Part shown: piece by piece, positions 10,934-19,692 of the stretch
Layout: each line of letters begins with the position of its first letter
Numbering within the stretch: the stretch's first letter is position 1
NCBI RefSeq assembly: GCF_000473245.1
Contig: NC_022524.1
Location: forward strand, 1,822,501-1,886,500
Length of the DNA stretch: 64,000 nucleotides
Source of the DNA: Bacillus infantis NRRL B-14911
GTDB lineage: Bacteria > Bacillota > Bacilli > Bacillales > Cytobacillaceae
Direction: 5' to 3'
The notes under the pieces: model-generated
What the model saw: the letters and a program-made list of their open reading frames with translations, nothing else
The model's database searches: none
Told to the model about the DNA's origin: nothing
Translations under genes and position numbers: made by a program

Positions 10934-11305
10934 ATGAGCCATAGAGCAAACAGAGTTGGAGAACAAATGAAGAAAGAGCTTGGCGAGATCATTGGCCGAA
11001 AGATCAAGGATCCCCGCATTGGCTTTGTGACTGTAACTGATGTTGCTGTTACCGGAGACCTGCAGCAGGCAACCGTGTATATCTCGGTTCTCGGCGATGA
11101 AGAGAAAAGGGAAAACACGCTCAAAGGACTTGCCAAAGCAAAAGGGTTCATCCGTTCAGAAATTGGACAGCGCATCCGGCTTCGCAAAACACCTGAAATC
11201 ATCTTTGAGTTTGATGAATCAATCGATTATGGAAATCGCATTGATACACTTCTTCATAAAATCCAGGAAGAAGGCCAATCTAAAGAAGAACAGGATAAAG
11301 AATAA
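10934..11305 (+). CDS. rbfA: 30S ribosome-binding factor RbfA
   Basis: 123 residues; a KH-like protein that binds immature 30S subunits and helps process the 5' end of 16S rRNA, with a role in cold adaptation. Typical features: [19 protein letters not shown] at the N terminus, [13 protein letters not shown], and the [13 protein letters not shown] strand with a Lys/Glu-rich tail. The ATG at 10934 follows AGAGGTGAT; an in-frame GTG at 10910 would overlap ylxP and is rejected. A terminator follows. Confidence 0.96.
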   Translation: MSHRANRVGEQMKKELGEIIGRKIKDPRIGFVTVTDVAVTGDLQQATVYISVLGDEEKRENTLKGLAKAKGFIRSEIGQRIRLRKTPEIIFEFDESIDYGNRIDTLLHKIQEEGQSKEEQDKE

Positions 11306-11313
11306 GCTTCCGG

Positions 11314-11344
11314 AAAAGGATAGACTCTGGTCTATCCTTTTTTT
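11314..11344 (+). terminator. Rho-independent terminator between rbfA and truB
   Basis: GGATAGAC (11318-11325), loop TCTG, GTCTATCC (11330-11337), then seven T. A perfect 8-bp stem extended by A:T pairs. It may only partly stop read-through into truB, since the downstream genes usually share the transcript. Confidence 0.85.
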
Positions 11345-11396
11345 GGCTGTCCAGGCCGGGGAGCCAGCGTACATATAGTATTGGAGGGGTATGGAA

Positions 11397-12314
11397 ATGG
11401 AAGGAATCATACCGTTATTTAAACCTAAAGGGATGACATCCCATGATTGTGTATTCAAGCTGCGCAAAATCCTGAGGATGAAAAGGATCGGCCACACCGG
11501 CACACTTGATCCGGATGTGACGGGAGTCCTTCCCATCTGCATTGGCAGGGCCACAAAAGTCGCGGAATATATCACCGATGCCGGAAAGGCTTATGAGGGC
11601 GAAGTCACACTAGGCTTTTCCACTTCAACAGAAGACGCATCTGGTGAAAAAATTGAAGAAAAACCTGTTGCCGGTAGAGTTACAAGAGCACAAGTCATCG
11701 ATGTCCTTGAGAATCTAAAGGGTGAGATCACACAGACGCCGCCTATGTACTCTGCTGTAAAGGTGAATGGCAAAAGGCTTTATGAATATGCCAGAAAAGG
11801 AATCGAGGTAGAGAGGCCGACACGAAAGGTCAGCATCTACTCAATCGAGCTGCTGAGCGAGGAGCAGGAATTTGAAGGGCCCAATCCTTCTTTCCGCTTC
11901 CGGGTCGAATGCAGCAAAGGGACTTACATCCGTACGCTTGCTGTAATGATCGGTGAAGCGCTGGGTTATCCTGCCCATATGTCGGGCCTTGAAAGAATCC
12001 GCTCAGCCTCTTTTGCGAAAGAAGAGTGCCTGACATTCAAAGACATTGAAGCTCTACAGGAAAGCGGTGAGCTTGCAGCAAAAATCAGGCCGCTCGAAGA
12101 GGGGATTTCTCATTTGCCGAAATACACGATTAGTGATACAGTTGCAGAGAAAGTAAAAAATGGAGCACTTCTGAATATACCGGATTTCCTGGAGAAAGAA
12201 ACAGGCCCGATTGTCGTCCAGACAGAGGCAGGGACTGCCCTGGCCATCTATCTTCACCATCCGGCAAAGCCCGGCCTTATGAAGCCGTCAAAAGTGCTTA
12301 GAAACGAAGCATAG
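11397..12314 (+). CDS. truB: tRNA pseudouridine(55) synthase TruB
   Basis: About 305 residues. Makes pseudouridine at position 55 in the T-loop of tRNAs. The catalytic motif GTLDPDVTGVLP is present (Asp at ~38), as are KGMTSHDCVFKLR at the N terminus, PPMYSAVKVNGKRLYEYAR and CSKGTYIRTLA. Start choice: ATG 11391 lies only 3 bases after GGAGG, whereas ATG 11397 has 9-base spacing, so 11397 is preferred. The next gene, ribF, follows after 32 bases. Confidence 0.95.
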   Translation: MEGIIPLFKPKGMTSHDCVFKLRKILRMKRIGHTGTLDPDVTGVLPICIGRATKVAEYITDAGKAYEGEVTLGFSTSTEDASGEKIEEKPVAGRVTRAQVIDVLENLKGEITQTPPMYSAVKVNGKRLYEYARKGIEVERPTRKVSIYSIELLSEEQEFEGPNPSFRFRVECSKGTYIRTLAVMIGEALGYPAHMSGLERIRSASFAKEECLTFKDIEALQESGELAAKIRPLEEGISHLPKYTISDTVAEKVKNGALLNIPDFLEKETGPIVVQTEAGTALAIYLHHPAKPGLMKPSKVLRNEA

Positions 12315-12346
12315 TATCCAGCAATAGAAAAAGGTGAGTATCATCA

Positions 12347-13303
12347 ATGGAAGTCATTGCTATTAAACATCCCCATCAATTTGCCAGAACGGATTTTCCC
12401 GGGCTGTCCATGGCCCTGGGTTATTTTGACGGGGTTCATCTCGGACATCAGAAAGTCATTCTTGAAGCGAAAAAAGCGGCAGAGCAAAAAGGGCTGAAAA
12501 GCGCAGTCATGACCTTTGATCCCCACCCTTCTGTCGTACTGGGGAAAAGCGTACAGCATATAGAGTATATAACGCCTCTTGAAGATAAAATCAAAGAGAT
12601 ATCGAAGCTTGGCGCCGATTATTTATTTGTCGTCGAATTCAGCAGCAGCTTTGCCAGCCTGCTTCCCCAGGAGTTTGCTGACCAATACCTGATCGGTCTC
12701 AATGCCAGGCATATAGTGGCTGGTTTCGACTACAGCTATGGCAGGATGGGCAAAGGCACAATGGAGACCCTTCCGTTTCATTCAAGGGAAGAATTTACAT
12801 ACACCGTGGTCGACAAGCTCACAGACGGCACGGAAAAAATCAGTTCCACCCTCATCCGCCAGAAAATCAGAGAGGGGCATACAGAAGAACTTCCGGGACT
12901 GCTGGGCAGATATTATACCACGCGCGGCACTGTCATCCATGGAGATAAGCGGGGCAGGACGATCGGCTTTCCAACCGCAAACATCGACATCGGAACCAGC
13001 TATATCTATCCGCCGACAGGGGTGTATGCCGCCAGGATGCGCGTTGATGGGAGCTGGGTAGAAGGCGTCTGCAATGTCGGCTATAAACCGACATTCAATA
13101 AGCCGGCTGCCGACCGGCCCTCAATAGAGGTCCACCTCTTCGATTTCAGCAGGGAAATTTACGGCTCTGAAGTAGAGATAGAATGGCACCGCTATTTGCG
13201 TTCAGAGAGGAAGTTCTCAGGCGTAGACGAACTGGTTGCCCAAATTTCGAGGGATAAAGACGCAGCTGTCGGCTACTTTGAAAATAATGAAGGTTTAACT
13301 TGA
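12347..13303 (+). CDS. ribF: Bifunctional riboflavin kinase / FAD synthetase
   Basis: 318 residues. Converts riboflavin to FMN and then FAD. The N-terminal nucleotidyltransferase domain shows GYFDGVHLGHQKV (HxGH-type motif, ~24-36) and a later SSTLIR motif (~165). The C-terminal flavokinase domain has GDKRGRTIGFPTANI (~203-217) and EVHLFDF. Called ribC in B. subtilis. The start follows AAAGGTGA. The rpsO promoter overlaps the stop codon. Confidence 0.96.
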   Translation: MEVIAIKHPHQFARTDFPGLSMALGYFDGVHLGHQKVILEAKKAAEQKGLKSAVMTFDPHPSVVLGKSVQHIEYITPLEDKIKEISKLGADYLFVVEFSSSFASLLPQEFADQYLIGLNARHIVAGFDYSYGRMGKGTMETLPFHSREEFTYTVVDKLTDGTEKISSTLIRQKIREGHTEELPGLLGRYYTTRGTVIHGDKRGRTIGFPTANIDIGTSYIYPPTGVYAARMRVDGSWVEGVCNVGYKPTFNKPAADRPSIEVHLFDFSREIYGSEVEIEWHRYLRSERKFSGVDELVAQISRDKDAAVGYFENNEGLT

Positions 13304-13328
13304 TTTTTGTCCTGAAAAGCTGTATTCT
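13300..13328 (+). promoter_or_regulatory. Sigma-A promoter of rpsO
   Basis: TTGATT (13300-13305), 17-base spacer, TATTCT (13323-13328). The -35 box overlaps the last codon of ribF. Start of transcription is expected near 13335, leaving a leader of about 85 nt. Confidence 0.65.
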
Positions 13329-13353
13329 TATAAACGTACCAAAAATAAGAACC

Positions 13354-13393
13354 TTTGCTTGGCAAGTCGAGTCACCGACGCTTGCTCAGTGAC
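13354..13393 (+). promoter_or_regulatory. Folded rpsO leader, possible S15 autoregulatory site
   Basis: Two helices are visible in the short leader: TTGC-TTG-GCAA (13355-13365) and GTCAC (13371-13375) with GTGAC (13389-13393). S15 is known to repress its own mRNA through leader structures in several bacteria, and the structure differs between lineages. Assignment here rests on position and pairing only. Confidence 0.4.
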
Positions 13394-13409
13394 AGGGGAT
13401 AAACATTAG

Positions 13410-13691
<282 letters not shown>

Positions 13692-13696
13692 TATTG

Positions 13697-13722
13697 AAAG
13701 CGGGATTTTTTCCCGCTTTTTT
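13697..13722 (+). terminator. Terminator after rpsO
   Basis: AAAGCGGGA (13697-13705), five-T loop, TCCCGCTTT (13711-13719) and trailing T. Nine perfect pairs. Confidence 0.9.
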
Positions 13723-13741
13723 ATCGTCTTTAAGTGATATT

Positions 13742-13779
13742 TACAGAAAGCCGGCTTATAAAAAAGCAGGCTTTCTGTA
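13742..13779. repeat. 11-bp hairpin between rpsO and pnp
   Basis: TACAGAAAGCC (13742-13752) pairs perfectly with GGCTTTCTGTA (13769-13779) around a 16-base loop. It lies downstream of the rpsO terminator and lacks a T-tract, so it is not a second terminator in either obvious sense. It may mark the 5' leader of pnp or a processing site. Confidence 0.6.
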
Positions 13780-13931
13780 TACATAGATTGATTTTTTACA
13801 TAGAAATTGTGCATACTAAATACAACTATGTCTTTTTTTGATTTATAAAAGAATTTTACGATGGTTTAGGCTAATACAATAATTCGCTAAACCTCTAAAA
13901 AGTTTACACGCAGAGAGGGGTTTATAAAGCA

Positions 13932-16052
13932 ATGGGACAAGATAAGAAGATTTATTCCTTGGACTGGGCCGGACGTACGCTTACAGTGGAAATCGGGCAG
14001 CTTGCAAAGCAGGCCAATGGAGCAGCGCTGATCCGTTATGGAGATACAGCAGTCCTCAGTACAGCAACAGCATCAAAAGAGCCAAAAAACCTTGACTTTT
14101 TCCCGCTGACAGTCAATTACGAAGAACGCTTGTATGCAGTTGGGAAAATACCTGGAGGCTTCATTAAACGTGAAGGCCGCCCAAGTGAAAAGGCCATTCT
14201 GGCCAGCCGCCTGATCGACAGGCCGATCCGCCCGCTGTTTGCTGACGGTTTCCGCAATGAGGTCCAGGTTGTAAGTATGGTAATGAGCGTTGATCAGGAC
14301 TGCTCTTCCGAGATGGCCGCTATGTTTGGTTCATCTTTGGCACTGAGTGTTTCTGATATCCCGTTCGGCGGCCCGATTGCGGGTGTCACAGTAGGGCGCA
14401 TCAATGGCGAGTTTGTCATTAACCCGACTGTGGAGCAGCAGAATGAGAGCGATATGCATCTTGTTGTAGCAGGTACAAAGGATGCCATCAACATGGTTGA
14501 AGCCGGTGCAGATGAAGTGCCGGAAGAAACAATGCTTGAAGCCATTATGTATGGCCATGAAGAAATCAAACGCCTGATTTCCTTCCAGGAACAGATCGTT
14601 TCCGAAGTCGGAAAAGAAAAAACAGAAATCAAATTATATGAAATAGATGCTGACATTGAATCCAAGGTCCGCGAAGCAGCCGAGAAGGACATGGTTTCAG
14701 CCATTCAGGTGCAGGAAAAGCATGCGCGTGAAGCGGCCATTAAAACGGTGAAAGATGCAGTATTGGCACAATATGAAGAGCAGGAAGCAGACGATGAGAC
14801 CATCAAACAGGTGAAAAAGGTGCTGGACAAGCTTGTCAAAGCTGAAGTCCGCAGACTGATCACTGAAGAAAAGGTTCGCCCGGACGGCCGCGGCCTTGAT
14901 GTAATCCGTCCCCTGTCTTCTGAAATCGGCCTGCTGCCGCGCACACACGGTTCAGGGCTGTTTACAAGGGGACAGACCCAGGCTCTGAGCATCTGTACGC
15001 TTGGCGCACTCGGTGATGTCCAGATCCTTGACGGACTTGGCATCGAAGAAGAGAAACGCTTTATGCACCACTATAATTTCCCTAACTTCAGCGTAGGGGA
15101 AACTGGGCCGATGAGAGGTCCGGGACGCCGTGAAATCGGGCATGGAGCTCTTGGTGAACGTGCTCTTGAGCCGGTTATCCCGAATGAAAAGGATTTCCCT
15201 TATACAGTCCGCCTGGTTTCAGAGGTTCTTGAATCGAACGGCTCTACTTCCCAGGCAAGCATCTGTGCGAGCACACTTGCGATGATGGATGCCGGTGTTC
15301 CGATTAAGGCTCCTGTAGCAGGCATCGCCATGGGGCTTATCAAGTCAGGCGACTATTACTCAATCCTTACTGATATCCAGGGGATGGAAGACCATCTTGG
15401 AGACATGGACTTTAAGGTGGCAGGTACATCCAAGGGTGTAACAGCTCTGCAGATGGATATCAAGATTGAGGGGCTTTCCCGCGAAATCCTTGAAGAAGCG
15501 CTCCAGCAGGCGAAAGCAGGCAGGATGCAAATCCTCGACTCTATGCTTGCAACCATTGCAGAGCCGAAGAAGGAACTTTCCAGATATGCGCCTAAGATCC
15601 TGACGATGACAATCAATCCGGACAAAATCCGCGATGTTATCGGGCCAAGCGGAAAGCAGATCAATAAGATCATTGAAGAAACTGGCGTTAAGATCGACAT
15701 CGAGCAGGATGGAACTGTCTTCATTTCTTCTGTAGACCAGGAAATGAACGACAAGGCCAAGAAGATCATCGAAGACATTGTCCGCGAGGTTGAAGTCGGC
15801 CAGATGTACCTTGGTAAGGTCAAGAGAATTGAAAAGTTCGGTGCCTTTGTTGAAATCTTCAACGGAAAAGACGGACTGGTTCATATTTCCGAGCTTGCCG
15901 AAGAGCGCGTAGGCAAAGTGGAGGACGTCCTGTCACTTGGAGACGAATTGCTTGTAAAAGTAACAGAAATCGACAAGCAGGGCAGAGTCAACCTTTCCCG
16001 CAAAGCAGTTCTGAAGGAACAGCGCGAAAAGCAGGAGAAGGCACAGGATTAA
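13932..16052 (+). CDS. pnp: Polyribonucleotide nucleotidyltransferase (PNPase)
   Basis: 706 residues. Phosphorolytic 3'-5' exoribonuclease, a main RNA-turnover enzyme and degradosome partner. Two RNase PH domains (~1-140 and ~310-540) flank an all-helical domain. [14 protein letters not shown] and the conserved FNFSVGET-like [22 protein letters not shown] stretch (in pieces) mark the core. A KH domain ([11 protein letters not shown] at ~565) and a C-terminal S1 domain (~620-695) bind RNA. The start follows GAGAGGGG. Upstream, GGTTTAG and CTAAACC at ~13864-13893 can pair in the leader. Confidence 0.98.
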   Translation: MGQDKKIYSLDWAGRTLTVEIGQLAKQANGAALIRYGDTAVLSTATASKEPKNLDFFPLTVNYEERLYAVGKIPGGFIKREGRPSEKAILASRLIDRPIRPLFADGFRNEVQVVSMVMSVDQDCSSEMAAMFGSSLALSVSDIPFGGPIAGVTVGRINGEFVINPTVEQQNESDMHLVVAGTKDAINMVEAGADEVPEETMLEAIMYGHEEIKRLISFQEQIVSEVGKEKTEIKLYEIDADIESKVREAAEKDMVSAIQVQEKHAREAAIKTVKDAVLAQYEEQEADDETIKQVKKVLDKLVKAEVRRLITEEKVRPDGRGLDVIRPLSSEIGLLPRTHGSGLFTRGQTQALSICTLGALGDVQILDGLGIEEEKRFMHHYNFPNFSVGETGPMRGPGRREIGHGALGERALEPVIPNEKDFPYTVRLVSEVLESNGSTSQASICASTLAMMDAGVPIKAPVAGIAMGLIKSGDYYSILTDIQGMEDHLGDMDFKVAGTSKGVTALQMDIKIEGLSREILEEALQQAKAGRMQILDSMLATIAEPKKELSRYAPKILTMTINPDKIRDVIGPSGKQINKIIEETGVKIDIEQDGTVFISSVDQEMNDKAKKIIEDIVREVEVGQMYLGKVKRIEKFGAFVEIFNGKDGLVHISELAEERVGKVEDVLSLGDELLVKVTEIDKQGRVNLSRKAVLKEQREKQEKAQD

Positions 16053-16148
16053 TTTTTACCGGTTCATCATAAGATGAAGGCTTGGCCGGCATGCCGGGGA
16101 CGCAGACGAATTGCAGCTTCCTGCCGGCTTTGGCTGCAGCCGGATTTT

Positions 16149-16174
16149 AAAGCCAGGGAGATCCCTGGCTTTTT
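16149..16174 (+). terminator. Terminator after pnp
   Basis: AAGCCAGGG (16150-16158), loop AGAT, CCCTGGCTT (16163-16171) and a T run. Nine perfect pairs. Confidence 0.9.
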
Positions 16175-16278
16175 CTATACATACAGAACCATGGCATCTG
16201 CAGCCCTCAGTATATTTCCAGCCGCTGTTCTACCCTGTCCACCCTTCACATAAAAATTAGTGAAGGAGGGCTGAGAAA

Positions 16279-17232
16279 ATGAAGAAATTAGCTGGTATGC
16301 TGCTGATCGGTGCTTTTTCGCTGATGCTGGTCAATAACCCTTTTACAGATCTTTATGTATCGCAGCTGAAAATGGATAGCCTTGCTGTCACAGCAGAGTC
16401 AGATTCTCTTTTACAAAGGATAGAGAAGGAATCTGAGAACTATTACATAGCTCCACAAGATGCCAGGATCGACCCGGTCTGGAAGGCTATACCCGGCTAC
16501 AATGGGGTAAAGGTTGATGTAGAGGCATCGTATAAAAAAATGAAGGGCGAGAAGAAATTCGATCCCGACAAATTGGTGCTGGAGCAGATTGAACCAGAAA
16601 AGAAACTGGGTGATTTGCCTCCTGCCCCCATTTATAAAGGAAATCCCGACAAACCTATGGTATCTTTCATCATAAACGTTGCATGGGGAAACGAGTACTT
16701 ATCAGGGATGCTTGCCACCTTGAAGAAACATAAGGTAACAGCCACTTTTTTTCTTGAAGGAAGATGGGTCCAGCAGAATCCTGAGCTTGCCAAGATGATT
16801 ACCGAAGCAGGGCATGAAGCCGGGAATCATTCCTTTACCCATCCGGATATGAAAACCATATCCTCGGCCCGCATCAGGGAAGAGATTGAAAAGACCAACC
16901 AGGTCATTAAAGCAACAACCGGACAGGAAGTCACCTGGTTTGCTCCCCCAAGCGGAAGCTACCGGGATGAAACGGTCAGGATTGCAGCTGAAAAGAAACT
17001 GAAGACGGTCATGTGGAGCCTCGATACAGTCGACTGGCGGAAGCCTTCCCCGGAAGAGCTGCTGAACAGAGTGGTCCCAAAGGTGCATAATGGAGCAATC
17101 ATTTTAATGCATCCAACCGATTCTACAGCTAAGTCACTCGACAGTATGATCACGCAAATCAAAGGAAAAGACTTTGAAATTGCCTCAGTTTCAAGATTGT
17201 TAAGCGAAGAGCGTATTATGGATAAAAAGTGA
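16279..17232 (+). CDS. ylxY: Sporulation-type polysaccharide deacetylase-like protein YlxY
   Basis: 317 residues. An N-terminal hydrophobic segment (LAGMLLIGAFSLMLV) is a likely signal peptide or anchor, followed by a linker and a NodB/CDA1-type domain (~125-310). Metal-binding HSFTH and the C-terminal LMHPT motif are kept. However, motif 1 reads INVAWGNEY instead of the usual DDG pair, and motif 3 reads FAPPSG without the usual arginine, so deacetylase activity is doubtful. The family is a sporulation marker found right after pnp in Bacilli. The start follows GAAGGAGGG. Confidence 0.9.
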   Translation: MKKLAGMLLIGAFSLMLVNNPFTDLYVSQLKMDSLAVTAESDSLLQRIEKESENYYIAPQDARIDPVWKAIPGYNGVKVDVEASYKKMKGEKKFDPDKLVLEQIEPEKKLGDLPPAPIYKGNPDKPMVSFIINVAWGNEYLSGMLATLKKHKVTATFFLEGRWVQQNPELAKMITEAGHEAGNHSFTHPDMKTISSARIREEIEKTNQVIKATTGQEVTWFAPPSGSYRDETVRIAAEKKLKTVMWSLDTVDWRKPSPEELLNRVVPKVHNGAIILMHPTDSTAKSLDSMITQIKGKDFEIASVSRLLSEERIMDKK

Positions 17233-17247
17233 TAGATAAACAGGATT

Positions 17248-17277
17248 TTGGAAAAAATAACAATAATGAGCTATACT
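17248..17277 (+). promoter_or_regulatory. Sigma-A promoter of mlpA
   Basis: TTGGAA (17248-17253), 18-base spacer, TATACT (17272-17277), about 50 bases before the start codon. Confidence 0.6.
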
Positions 17278-17325
17278 AACTAAACCGCGCTAAATGCACC
17301 AGGATAGAGAACAGGAGGAGTTGCT

Positions 17326-18564
17326 TTGATAAAGAAATATACATGCCAAAATGGTGTAAGAGTAGTTCTGGAAAATATACCGACGGTCCGTTCAGTTGCA
17401 ATCGGTGTCTGGATCGGGACCGGTTCAAGGAATGAGCATCCCGGCAATAACGGAGTTTCTCATTTTCTGGAGCATATGTTCTTTAAAGGGACAAAAACAA
17501 GGACAGCCAGGGAGATAGCAGAATCCTTTGACAGCATTGGCGGCCAGGTTAATGCATTCACATCAAAGGAATACACATGCTATTATGCCAAGGTCCTTGA
17601 TACACACTCTAAATTTGCACTTGATGTACTGGCCGATATGTTCTTTAATTCCACCTTTGTGGATGAAGAATTAAATAAAGAGAAAAATGTTGTGCTCGAG
17701 GAAATCAAGATGTATGAAGATACGCCAGATGATATCGTCCATGATCTTCTCGGCAAGGCTATATATGAGAGCCATCCGCTTGGCTATCCGATCCTCGGGA
17801 CTGAGGAAACATTGGAGACCTTTAAAGGGGACACATTAAGGGAGTACATGCATGAAACTTATACGCCTGAAAATGTTGTCATCTCCATTGCCGGCAATAT
17901 CTCCGATTCTTTCATCCAGGAAGTGGAGAAGCTGTTCGGCTCCTATGAAGCCGGAAAGCAGGAAAGAAATCAGGAAAAGCCTGTTTTTCACTCAAACCGG
18001 GTCTCACGGAAAAAAGAGACTGAACAGGCTCATCTATGCTTAGGCTATGAAGGGCTTCCAGTCGGCCATAAAGATATGTACAGCCTGATTCTTCTGAACA
18101 ATATCCTTGGCGGAAGCATGAGCAGCCGCCTGTTCCAGGACGTTAGAGAACAAAGAGGACTGGCATACTCTGTCTTTTCTTATCACTCTTCATTCCAGGA
18201 TACGGGAATGGTTACGATTTACGGCGGAACCGGAGCCAAGCAGCTGGATGTACTGTTTGAAACAATCCAGGAAACGCTTGCTACATTGAAGAGGGATGGC
18301 ATCACTGAGAAAGAGCTGAAAAACAGCAAGGAACAGATGAAGGGAAGCCTGATGCTGAGCCTTGAAAGCACAAACAGCCGCATGAGCCGCAATGGCAAGA
18401 ACGAACTGCTGCTCGGAAGGCACCGTTCACTCGATGAGATAGTCGAACAAATTGATAAAGTCTCAGAAGCGGGAGTCAACGAAATGGCAAACTCCATCTT
18501 CTCAGACCAATTCTCTGTTTCATTGATCAGCCCTGACGGCGTACTGCCAAAGAATCTGGCTTAA
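17326..18564 (+). CDS. mlpA: M16 (pitrilysin) family zinc peptidase MlpA/YmxG
   Basis: 412 residues. Zinc metallopeptidase with the inverted zinc motif HFLEH at 46-50 and the downstream glutamate region (EEIKMYEDTPDDI) about 75 residues later. The second half carries the structural partner domain with GLAYSVFSYHSSF. One-chain bacterial M16 proteins of this size act as homodimers. In B. subtilis, ymxG sits at the same place between ylxY and ymxH. The TTG start at 17326 follows AGGAGG at 7 bases. Confidence 0.93.
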   Translation: MIKKYTCQNGVRVVLENIPTVRSVAIGVWIGTGSRNEHPGNNGVSHFLEHMFFKGTKTRTAREIAESFDSIGGQVNAFTSKEYTCYYAKVLDTHSKFALDVLADMFFNSTFVDEELNKEKNVVLEEIKMYEDTPDDIVHDLLGKAIYESHPLGYPILGTEETLETFKGDTLREYMHETYTPENVVISIAGNISDSFIQEVEKLFGSYEAGKQERNQEKPVFHSNRVSRKKETEQAHLCLGYEGLPVGHKDMYSLILLNNILGGSMSSRLFQDVREQRGLAYSVFSYHSSFQDTGMVTIYGGTGAKQLDVLFETIQETLATLKRDGITEKELKNSKEQMKGSLMLSLESTNSRMSRNGKNELLLGRHRSLDEIVEQIDKVSEAGVNEMANSIFSDQFSVSLISPDGVLPKNLA

Positions 18565-18578
18565 ATAGAGAAGTGACT

Positions 18579-18606
18579 TGAACCCGGCGTGAGTGCCGGG
18601 TTTTTG
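18579..18606 (+). terminator. Terminator after mlpA
   Basis: AACCCGGC (18581-18588), 6-base loop, GCCGGGTT (18595-18602) and T run. Eight perfect pairs. Confidence 0.9.
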
Positions 18607-18648
18607 TTATATTTTGGCCAAAGCTCAGATGGAACTTTGGGGAAACTG

Positions 18649-19055
18649 GATAGAGGGTGCTAGTGGGACCGACTATGGCCCTCTGAAAGTCATTTTGCGG
18701 AATAGAGGGTGCTAGTGCGCGGTCAACTAAGGCCCTATGAGAGCCAGTTTGGCTGGATAGAGGGTGTTAGTCCGGCCGACTAAGGCCTTCTGAGAGCCAG
18801 AATGCCTGATAGATGGTGTTAGTGCGGTCAACTAAGGCCCTATGAGAGCCAGTTTGGCTGGATAGAGGGTGTTAGTCCGGCCGACTAAGGCTTTCTGAAA
18901 GTCATTTTGCGGGATAGAGGGTGTTAGTCCATCCAACTAAGACCCTTTAAAAGTCAATTTACAAAATAGAGGGTGTTAGTCCATCCAACTAACCCCCTCT
19001 AAAAGTCATTTTTCAGAATAGAGGGTGCCAGTGCCTCCAGCAAAAACCCTCACCT
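18649..19055. repeat. Array of eight ~52-bp hairpin-forming tandem repeats
   Basis: Units begin with TAGAGGGTG(T/C)TAGT at 18651, 18703, 18758, 18810, 18863, 18915, 18967 and 19019, giving periods of 52, 55, 52, 53, 52, 52 and 52. Each unit has an inner TTAGT...ACTAA helix around about seven variable bases and an outer AGAGGG...CCCTCT helix, so each folds as one hairpin. Changes are often pair-compatible (for example CCTTCT allowing a G:U pair in unit 3; full TAGAGGG/CCCTCTA in unit 7). The last unit has lost the inner helix but keeps GAGGGT/ACCCTC. No protein is encoded. It fills the gap between mlpA and ymxH. Confidence 0.9.
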
Positions 19056-19153
19056 TGTCCCCCTATGTTTTTATCAATCGAAAAGATGGAATGCTTCTAA
19101 AATCAATTTCCTGCCGTAAATATATATTGAGGACAAAGACTGGGGGGATTTGC

Positions 19154-19399
19154 GTGAGACTCAGTGAGCTGAGCGGGAAGGAAATAGTTGATGCGAAAAA
19201 AGCTGAGCGCCTCGGAGTGCTGGGCCAGACTGACCTTGAAATAAATGAAAAGGACGGACAAATCAAGGCCCTCCTCATTCCGTCGCTGAAATGGTTCGGC
19301 CTGAAGCGTCAGGGAGGGGAAATTACAGTGCCCTGGCAGCATATCAAGAAAATCGGCAATGATATGATTATCATTGATATGCCTGATGATGACAGCTGA
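19154..19399 (+). CDS. ymxH: PRC-barrel protein of the YlmC/YmxH family
   Basis: 81 residues, the family length. RLSELSGKEIVD and LGQTDLEINEKDGQI are hallmark stretches of this PRC-barrel family, which includes sporulation-associated YlmC and YmxH; the molecular function is unknown. The GTG start at 19154 follows GGGGGGA. A longer in-frame reading back to 19025 would enter the repeat array and is rejected. Confidence 0.9.
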   Translation: MRLSELSGKEIVDAKKAERLGVLGQTDLEINEKDGQIKALLIPSLKWFGLKRQGGEITVPWQHIKKIGNDMIIIDMPDDDS

Positions 19400-19445
19400 T
19401 CAGCAGAATAAGGCGTGGCGGCCGTTAGTGAAGCATGCGGCTGAT

Positions 19446-19496
19446 GGCAAAAGGGGTGCGGAATGATCTTTCATTCTGCACCCCTTTTGTTTTGCC
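19446..19496 (+). terminator. Strong terminator after ymxH
   Basis: An 18-bp stem: 19449-19466 pairs with 19471-19488 with a single G:U, loop TCTT, then a T-rich tail. The A-rich left foot also makes it a plausible bidirectional terminator. Confidence 0.85.
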
Positions 19497-19599
19497 ATTA
19501 TGGACTTTTGATAGTGTTCTCTCAGACAAGCGTCCTCCGCATTGGTTTAGGTTTATTTTCAGCATTATCTGTCCGCCCATATTTCTGCCTTAAAAAACT

Positions 19600-19628
19600 C
19601 ACCTTATCTGGGTTGCTGTCATAGGATG
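19600..19628 (+). promoter_or_regulatory. Candidate sigma-K promoter of dpaAB
   Basis: CACC (19600-19603), 16-base spacer, CATAGGATG (19620-19628). The sigma-K pattern is mACm, 16-17 bases, CATAnnnTA; only the last base differs. In B. subtilis the dipicolinate synthase operon is transcribed in the mother cell by sigma-K. The same CATAGGATG box with the same spacing recurs before cotE. Confidence 0.6.
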
Positions 19629-19692
19629 TTGGAGTAGTTATGTATGAGACTTTAGATTCCTGTAAGATTCTTTAGAAGAAGGTGAATATTTC

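Noticed and set aside
18649-19055. CRISPR array
   Set aside because: The regular 52-bp period looks array-like, but the units are similar throughout, without unique spacers, and no cas gene is near.
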